From the NCBI GenBank assembly GCA_023957755.1, contig JAMLGT010000005.1, positions 62,001 to 126,000 on the forward strand: a DNA stretch of 64,000 nucleotides. The letters are read 5' to 3'. Made by a program: the position numbers and the translations under genes. This DNA is from Chitinophagaceae bacterium. GTDB lineage: Bacteria > Bacteroidota > Bacteroidia > Chitinophagales > Chitinophagaceae. Below the pieces are notes generated by a model. That model saw only the letters and a list, made by a program, of their open reading frames with translations. It had not been told where the DNA came from and made no database searches. Below, in pieces: positions 58,741 through 64,000 of this stretch; positions within the stretch are counted from its first letter, which is position 1, and every line of letters starts with the position of its first letter.

Positions 58741-59775
58741 ATGGATGACGAGCAGATAGCATCATCAGACGAGTTGTACGAGACGCACACTATAGTATGC
58801 GCCAAAGGACAGGAACCATTGCGGATAGACAAATTCCTGATGAACCGGATTGAAGGGGCTACCCGAAACAAGATACAACAGGCAATAGAACAGGAACGGG
58901 TACTCGTAAACTCCAGGCCTGTGAAGTCAAACTATAAAATCAGGCCCGATGATACCATTGTGGTGTACCAGGATTATTCTCCCGACCTTAACGAAATTAT
59001 TCCTGAAAATATTCCAATCAATATTGTGTTTGAAGATGAGGATGTATTAGTGATTGACAAGCCCGCCGGAATGGTCGTGCACCCCGGAAGCGGCAACCCT
59101 TCGGGAACACTGGTAAATGCAGTAGCCTTTCACCTGCTACAACAGCATCCCAATCTTACTGAGGAAGACCTGAACAGGTTCGGTTTAGTACACCGGATCG
59201 ATAAAAACACATCAGGCCTTCTCGTATTGGCAAAGAATTCAAAAGCCCTGGCATTTCTGGCCAGGCAGTTTTTCGAACATACTGTTCATCGCAGATATAT
59301 GGCGTTGGTATGGGGCGATCTTCCTGATGACTCCGGAACAATCGTGGCTCACGTGGGGAGAAATCTGAGGTTTAGAAAGTTATTTGATGCCTTTCCGGAA
59401 GGAGATCATGGGAAAGATGCTATCACACATTATGAAGTAAAGGAGCGCTTCAATTATACAACGCTGGTTGAATGCAGGCTTGAAACCGGCCGTACACATC
59501 AGATCAGGGTGCACATGAAATATATCGGCCATCCTCTTTTCAATGACGAACTGTATGGTGGCGACAGAATAGTGAAGGGAACTGTATTTTCAAAGTACAA
59601 GCAGTTTATTGATAATTGCTTTTCTATTTGTCCGCGGCATGCACTTCATGCCTATCAGTTGGGTTTTATTCATCCGGAAACTAGAGAGCCCCTTTTTTTT
59701 GAAAGTAAATTACCTGAGGATATGGAAGGACTTATTGAGAAATGGCGCGCTTATACATCGGGTAGCAAGAGGTAA
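58741..59775 (+). CDS. rluD: RluD-type 23S rRNA pseudouridine synthase
   Basis: This 344-residue protein has an N-terminal S4 RNA-binding domain (RIDKFLMNRIEGATRNKIQQ, with VNSRPVKSNYKI) and a catalytic domain. The catalytic Asp is in GLVHRIDKNTSGLLVLAKN, and LETGRTHQIRVHMKYIGHPL is the family's C-terminal signature. It converts uridines to pseudouridine in large-subunit rRNA, most likely the RluD sites in helix 69, though RluC-like substrates cannot be excluded. It lies 152 bp downstream of the YebC gene. A repeat cluster starts right after its stop. Confidence 0.92.
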   Translation: MDDEQIASSDELYETHTIVCAKGQEPLRIDKFLMNRIEGATRNKIQQAIEQERVLVNSRPVKSNYKIRPDDTIVVYQDYSPDLNEIIPENIPINIVFEDEDVLVIDKPAGMVVHPGSGNPSGTLVNAVAFHLLQQHPNLTEEDLNRFGLVHRIDKNTSGLLVLAKNSKALAFLARQFFEHTVHRRYMALVWGDLPDDSGTIVAHVGRNLRFRKLFDAFPEGDHGKDAITHYEVKERFNYTTLVECRLETGRTHQIRVHMKYIGHPLFNDELYGGDRIVKGTVFSKYKQFIDNCFSICPRHALHAYQLGFIHPETREPLFFESKLPEDMEGLIEKWRAYTSGSKR

Positions 59776-60395
59776 TTTGAGATTGCGGGTCTGCTTCTGT
59801 AAAAGCAAGGGTAAGACCACCCCGTCTTCCTTCGTCAGACACCCCTCCAAAGGAGGGGAATAAAGAGCATAGTCATTCCGCACCTGATGCGGAATCTCAT
59901 TACCATACCCTCTGTCATTCTGTGCTACGACACAGAATCTCATAAGGATGCAAAACGAGATTGCGGGTCGGTGCCCGCAATCGCAGGGGTAAGACCACCC
60001 CGTCTTCCTTCGTCAGACACCCCTCCAAAGGAGGGGAATAAAGAAAACAGTCATTCCGCATCTGATGCAGAATCTCATTACCTTACCTTCTGTCATTCTG
60101 TGCTGCGACACAGAATCTCATAAGGATGATACACGAGATTGCGGGTCGGTGCCCGCAATGGCGGCAGTTTAGTGGTTGGTGAGGACACCAACCACTAATA
60201 AAAGACCACCCCGTCTTCCTGCGTCAGACACCCCTCCAAAGGAGGGGAATAAAAAGCACAGTCATTCTGAGCTCGATGCAGAATCTCATCACCATTCCCA
60301 CTGTCATCCCGTGCTTGACACGGGATCTCATCAGAATGCTATATGAGATTGCGGGTCGGTGCCCGCAATGACCCGTTTTTTTAGTTGCGGGTGTT
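59776..60395. repeat. Palindromic repeat cluster 4, about 178-bp tandem repeat
   Basis: GAGATTGCGGGT starts at 59779, 59957, 60135 and 60345, giving periods of 178, 178 and 210 bp. Each unit strings together ATTGCGGG...CCCGCAAT, CCCCTCC-AAA-GGAGGGG, ATTCCGCA...TGCGGAAT and ATTCTGTG...CACAGAAT. The third unit adds GGTTGGTGAGGACACCAACC and ATCCCGTG...CACGGGAT, which explains its extra 32 bp. No coding frame is credible; 60396-60464 shows nothing else. Confidence 0.9.
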
Positions 60396-60464
60396 CTTCG
60401 TCAAAAAATATGGGTATCATTCCGCATCTGGCAAGAAATCCTGTCAGCACGATATCCGCGGGAA

Positions 60465-61604
60465 TTACTGATAATACAAAATCTCGTCTGCACATTCAAT
60501 GATGAGTTCTTTTTCCTCAGACGATTCCACCTTTCCTATAATCTTTGCCTCAATCTCAAAAGCATCTGCAATATCCATAATCTCTGCAGCTTTATTTTCA
60601 GGTATGTAAATCTCCATTCGGCATCCCATATTAAACACCTGATACATTTCGTGATTACCCACGCCACTGGCTTCCTTTATCTTATTAAAGATTGGAGGCA
60701 CCTCAAACAAATCTTTCTTTACAATCCTCACAAAGTCAGGCACATATTTGAGACACTTCGTCTGCCCACCGCCACTGCAATGGATAAGCCCGTGTACGTC
60801 ATCAAAGTGCTTTTTAAGAATCTGCTTCATCACGGGAGCAAACGTACGTGTGGGAGAAAGTATCTCTTTTATATCGTTAATTCTATGTTTGCCTATATAC
60901 ACCACATCACCTGACAATGATGGATCGTAAGATTCAGGAAAATGCTGTGCATAGTAATTTTCAAGAATGTCGTGCCGGGCTGAAGTAAGCCCATTACTTG
61001 CAATACCGCTGTTATACTCTTTTTCGTAGATAGCTTTACCATAAGAAGCCAGTCCCACAATCACATCTCCCGGCCTTATTTTTTCATTAGTAACAATACC
61101 TGATTTAGGCCACCGTGCGGTCATAGTACCGTTCACCGCTATCGTTCTCACCACATCACCTACGTCCGCAGTCTCCCCTCCCATGTAATAAATATTCACT
61201 CCACAGGAACGCATCAGTTCAAAAAATTCTTCAGAACCATCAATGATTTCCTTCAACACTTCGGCGGGGATCAGATTCTTGTTTCTGTCTATGGTACTGC
61301 TGAAAAGAATTTTGTCATACACCCCTACACAAATGAGGTCGTCCAGATTCATCACAATAGCATCCTGTGCGATACCACGCCAAACAGAAATATCCCCGGT
61401 CTCTTTCCAATATAGATAAGCCAGAATACTTTTGGTACCGGCACCATCTGCGTGCATGATGTTCACATAATCATCATTATCTGTAAGATAATCAGGATAT
61501 ACCTTGCAGAACGCTTTTTTATATAATCCCTGATACAGGTCTTTCACCGCGTAATGAACTTCTTCTTTTTGTGCTGACACACCCCGCCTGGAATACAATG
61601 ACAT
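60465..61604 (-). CDS. purM: Phosphoribosylformylglycinamidine cyclo-ligase
   Basis: This 379-residue protein is the Bacteroidota-type AIR synthase of purine synthesis, converting formylglycinamidine ribotide to aminoimidazole ribotide with ATP. Conserved patterns are RRGVSAQKEEVHYAV, IMHADGAGTKSILAY, IAQDAIVMNLDDL, IYYMGGETADVGDVVRTI and SNGLTSARHDI. The start is the ATG at 61604. A frame open to 61694 would add 30 residues (MRRIISCAALFF...) overlapping the upstream terminator, and the known Bacteroidota proteins begin with MS..RRGVSA-like sequence. It is monocistronic; the upstream receptor gene ends in a terminator. Confidence 0.94.
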   Translation of the reverse strand: MSLYSRRGVSAQKEEVHYAVKDLYQGLYKKAFCKVYPDYLTDNDDYVNIMHADGAGTKSILAYLYWKETGDISVWRGIAQDAIVMNLDDLICVGVYDKILFSSTIDRNKNLIPAEVLKEIIDGSEEFFELMRSCGVNIYYMGGETADVGDVVRTIAVNGTMTARWPKSGIVTNEKIRPGDVIVGLASYGKAIYEKEYNSGIASNGLTSARHDILENYYAQHFPESYDPSLSGDVVYIGKHRINDIKEILSPTRTFAPVMKQILKKHFDDVHGLIHCSGGGQTKCLKYVPDFVRIVKKDLFEVPPIFNKIKEASGVGNHEMYQVFNMGCRMEIYIPENKAAEIMDIADAFEIEAKIIGKVESSEEKELIIECADEILYYQ

Positions 61605-61651
61605 CTGATTCTCCGTTTTTACAAAGGTTGTAAAAGTAGAATAATTAGTAC

Positions 61652-61695
61652 TATTAATAAAAAACAATGCGGCACATGAAATTATGCGCCGCATT
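61652..61695 (-). terminator. Terminator of the TonB receptor gene
   Basis: AATGCGGC (61666-61673) pairs perfectly with GCCGCATT (61688-61695). On the minus strand the stem is followed by TGTTTTTTATT. It lies within the first 30 codons that the longer purM frame would need. Confidence 0.8.
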
Positions 61696-61715
61696 AAATA
61701 AGGATAATCTTCTTT

Positions 61716-64000
61716 TTACAAAGTAAATGCTACTCTTGTGAAATACCTTCGTCCATTCTGCCCCATCTGTACAGCATCCCACGGGCCACCCGACTGGTTA
61801 TTAAACGACCAGAATTTAGCAGCCTGAAGCACTCCCAGATCAGGATGCACATTGAAAATGTTGTCGGCCCCCACAAATATCTTTATCTTATCGCTAATCT
61901 TATAAGACAGGAAGAGGTCGCTGGCCACTTTCCCTTTATAAACCACTTCATATTTAATCAATTTATTCTGGTCAGCATCAGTAGGTATCACAGGTAGTTC
62001 ATAAATAGGCCCGACTCCTATCCCAAGAAAACTGATTCTTCCAAAATAGGTAAAGTGGGTTCCTACCGAGAACTTTTTGATTCCGTACTCCAGATCGAGA
62101 GCAAACTTAGCCGGAGGCGCTGAGGCCAGTAAAACACTTTGCTGATTATAATTGAAGAAAGTAGCCTCATGTGTTTTAGTATCTGAAAGTTTCGTGGGCA
62201 CATTAATCCTGGTGATCTTCATCTGCTGCAGATTACCTGTCAATAGTACATTGAAGTGTTGTTCCCCAAATTTCTTTTTATAGTCCACCACTATGTCTAA
62301 CCCAAGGTTTGATGTATTTACTGCATTGGCAAAAAACTGAGTTGTGGTTACATTGGTACGTTCCATTTCTGCTATCAGTGCAGGATCGAGAGTTGGGTCA
62401 TTAGCATTAAATTGTCCGGATAATACCACCCGGTCCTTCACATGAATTAAATATCCATCCAGGGTCACCAACAGATTACTCATCGGCTTCCAGGCTAAAC
62501 CCAGGCTTGCGTTGTAGGATTTTTCCTGCTTCAAAGCAGGGATTCCGGCCGAACGTGTTATCTCGCTATAATTGGGAGATATCTTCACAGACACAATCTT
62601 ATTTGACTGAAAAGCAGTGAGCGTGGAACTAAAGTTTAATTGTTGCAATGAAGGTGCCCGAAATCCTGTGCTGACAGAACCTCTAAGGTTCAGGTTGGAT
62701 GTTGCTTTGTAGCGTGCCGCCAATTTAAAGTTTGAGGTAAATCCAAAATCGCTATAATTCTCTGCACGAACAGCTCCATCGAGCAACCATTTATCGGTTA
62801 GGTCCAATTCACCATCCACATACAATCCTATATTACTGCGGTGTGCATTCACTTCATCTCCCGGCTGATAACCAGGAAAACCCTGTGCACCGCCATCCTT
62901 GAGATGTAAGGGATCATAATTCATGTACGAGTCCGGTTCCCCGGCCATCAACCGGTATTGTTCATAACGATATTCAGCCCCCATAGCCAGATTGAGGCCT
63001 TCGCCTATCCCATGAATTCGTTTAACGAAATTCAGGTTTGTTGTGTTTTGCAGGAAACTATACCCACCATCATCGAAATGAGTTTTGGTAGTACCAAGAG
63101 ATGCATTAAATGTCTTGTCACCATAAAAGTGAAATCCATTTTTGCCCAGCGTATTACTTACATCCCATGACCAATCATTGGCCATATTTCCTTTAAACCC
63201 GGTTGCAATGGAAATATCCTGAATATGTGTCCAGATGTGGGGATCATACACTGTATCAACCCCGCCGGAGCCCGATGTTACCCGTACAATTCCATCCACC
63301 ATATAGGGCTTACCAGACGGATCTGTTGGAAAGCGGTCAGGACGTGCGATAATGCCGCTCCATGATCGCGTATAGGCGTAATCATCTGAAAACTTATAAT
63401 TATATCCACCGAAGGCATAAAAATTTGAAGTGCTTTTTGCCGACAAAGGAACCTCCATATTAAAAAATGCACCACCAGTATTTGAAGATCCTTCGCCATT
63501 GGCGCGGCGCACCGGATTCACGGGTAATGACCAGTAAGGTGTCCAGTCGTCACTTTTCAGCACTTGTCTGAAAGTCTTGGCCTGTGAAGTAAATTCTCCT
63601 GTAAGATGCAGAAAACCGCCATTCTTACCAATAGCTACTCCCCCATCCACACTAGCATTAAAGGCCAGCCCATCAATTTTTCCTGAAGAGATATACTGAT
63701 TTTCAGCCATCCCTTTAGCATAGGCAGGATTAAATTTAGGATCGTGATAACCGGAGTAGCCTGCCTGAATATTTACCTTTCTGATATCTCTCTTAAGAAT
63801 TAAGTTTATCACACCGGCCACTGCATCTGACCCATATTGTGCGGATGCGCCATCTCTCAGCACTTCCACTCTGTCGATTGCTGCAGAAGGGATGGCATTA
63901 AGGTCGGTTCCGGAACTACCCTGGCCACGGGTTCCGAACAACAACACCACAGACGCCGGATGTCTTCTCTTCCCATTTACCAGTACCAGTGTCTGATCGG
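61716..64000 (-). CDS. TonB-dependent receptor, SusC/BtuB-like (5' end outside window)
   Basis: This is the C-terminal part of a TonB-dependent outer-membrane receptor. The frame runs off the window; its first visible codons read DQTLVLVNGKRRHPASVV, part of the plug domain, then DLNAIPSAAIDRVEVLRDGA and SAQYGSDAVAGVINLIL. The barrel follows and ends NGRRYFTRVAFTL, with a terminal aromatic/Leu typical of barrels. Such receptors import siderophores, vitamins or oligosaccharides with TonB energy. The substrate is not readable here. A GTG at 63950 could be mistaken for the start, but it lies within the plug. The terminator is at 61652-61695. Confidence 0.92.
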   Translation of the reverse strand, partial: DQTLVLVNGKRRHPASVVLLFGTRGQGSSGTDLNAIPSAAIDRVEVLRDGASAQYGSDAVAGVINLILKRDIRKVNIQAGYSGYHDPKFNPAYAKGMAENQYISSGKIDGLAFNASVDGGVAIGKNGGFLHLTGEFTSQAKTFRQVLKSDDWTPYWSLPVNPVRRANGEGSSNTGGAFFNMEVPLSAKSTSNFYAFGGYNYKFSDDYAYTRSWSGIIARPDRFPTDPSGKPYMVDGIVRVTSGSGGVDTVYDPHIWTHIQDISIATGFKGNMANDWSWDVSNTLGKNGFHFYGDKTFNASLGTTKTHFDDGGYSFLQNTTNLNFVKRIHGIGEGLNLAMGAEYRYEQYRLMAGEPDSYMNYDPLHLKDGGAQGFPGYQPGDEVNAHRSNIGLYVDGELDLTDKWLLDGAVRAENYSDFGFTSNFKLAARYKATSNLNLRGSVSTGFRAPSLQQLNFSSTLTAFQSNKIVSVKISPNYSEITRSAGIPALKQEKSYNASLGLAWKPMSNLLVTLDGYLIHVKDRVVLSGQFNANDPTLDPALIAEMERTNVTTTQFFANAVNTSNLGLDIVVDYKKKFGEQHFNVLLTGNLQQMKITRINVPTKLSDTKTHEATFFNYNQQSVLLASAPPAKFALDLEYGIKKFSVGTHFTYFGRISFLGIGVGPIYELPVIPTDADQNKLIKYEVVYKGKVASDLFLSYKISDKIKIFVGADNIFNVHPDLGVLQAAKFWSFNNQSGGPWDAVQMGQNGRRYFTRVAFTL

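Noticed and set aside
59779-60395. CRISPR array
   Set aside because: The repeat unit is 178-210 bp, made of several different palindromes, with no 25-40 bp repeat and unique spacers and no cas gene in the window.
63950-63952. Start of the TonB receptor at the GTG near 63950
   Set aside because: The same frame continues upstream with plug-domain sequence (LVLVNGKRRHPASVV), so the gene begins outside the window.

Overview
The window comes from a member of the Bacteroidota, most likely the Chitinophagales/Sphingobacteria side. The evidence is three giant secreted proteins ending in Type IX secretion (T9SS) sorting domains, a Bacteroidota-type PurM, a DUF2723 membrane protein, a SusC-like TonB receptor, many secreted peptidases, weak Shine-Dalgarno sequences, and promoters of the Bacteroidota form TTG-N(17-23)-TAnnTTTG. 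The genus cannot be fixed from sequence alone. No rRNA, tRNA, CRISPR array, phage or complete insertion sequence was seen.

Layout. 1-83: first codons of proS, leaving the window. 262-2831: a Tyr/Pro/Gly-rich lipoprotein and an OmpP1/FadL-like outer-membrane protein. 2864-5533 (minus): M13 metallopeptidase lipoprotein, then a TlpA-like thioredoxin. 5634-6848: phosphatidylserine decarboxylase converging on a DinB-fold protein. 6951-11295 (plus): a Cys/Met-metabolism PLP enzyme, a GNAT/SSAT-like acetyltransferase, and two isocitrate dehydrogenases of different subfamilies side by side. 11708-16848 (plus): an M14-like carboxypeptidase and an S9 glutamyl-endopeptidase-like gene as an operon. 16894-23478 (minus): a small lipoprotein, the nrnA-FKBP operon, and a probable trxB-folB-M1 peptidase operon.

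24694-49146 (minus) holds three giant T9SS substrates of 1976, 2409 and 3257 residues, taking up about 38% of the window. Heads differ (DUF2341 in one, Gly-rich plus GEVED-like in two), the middles are Ig/PKD-like or P-domain arrays, and the tails are shared. Each has a near-consensus promoter 149-150 nt before its ATG. The tails are DNA mosaics that suggest recent gene conversion. The first two genes are bracketed by about 0.8-kb inverted repeats.

49795-64000: a DUF6263-like protein and a DPP4-like S9 peptidase, a DUF2723 protein, a voltage-gated K+ channel with a C-terminal zinc ribbon, a YebC-family protein, an RluD-type pseudouridine synthase, purM, and a 5'-truncated TonB receptor.

Four intergenic regions (17.4-17.9, 49.4-49.7, 57.4-57.75 and 59.8-60.4 kb) carry a family of short palindromes with constant flanks (GTCATT ... 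AATCTC) around stem-loops of different sequence. Two of these regions are arranged as 150-bp or about 178-bp tandem repeats. Together the genes suggest a proteolytic, surface-active heterotroph with five exported peptidases and large exported adhesin-like proteins. The least explained parts are the T9SS trio with its DNA architecture and the constant-flank/variable-stem repeat family.
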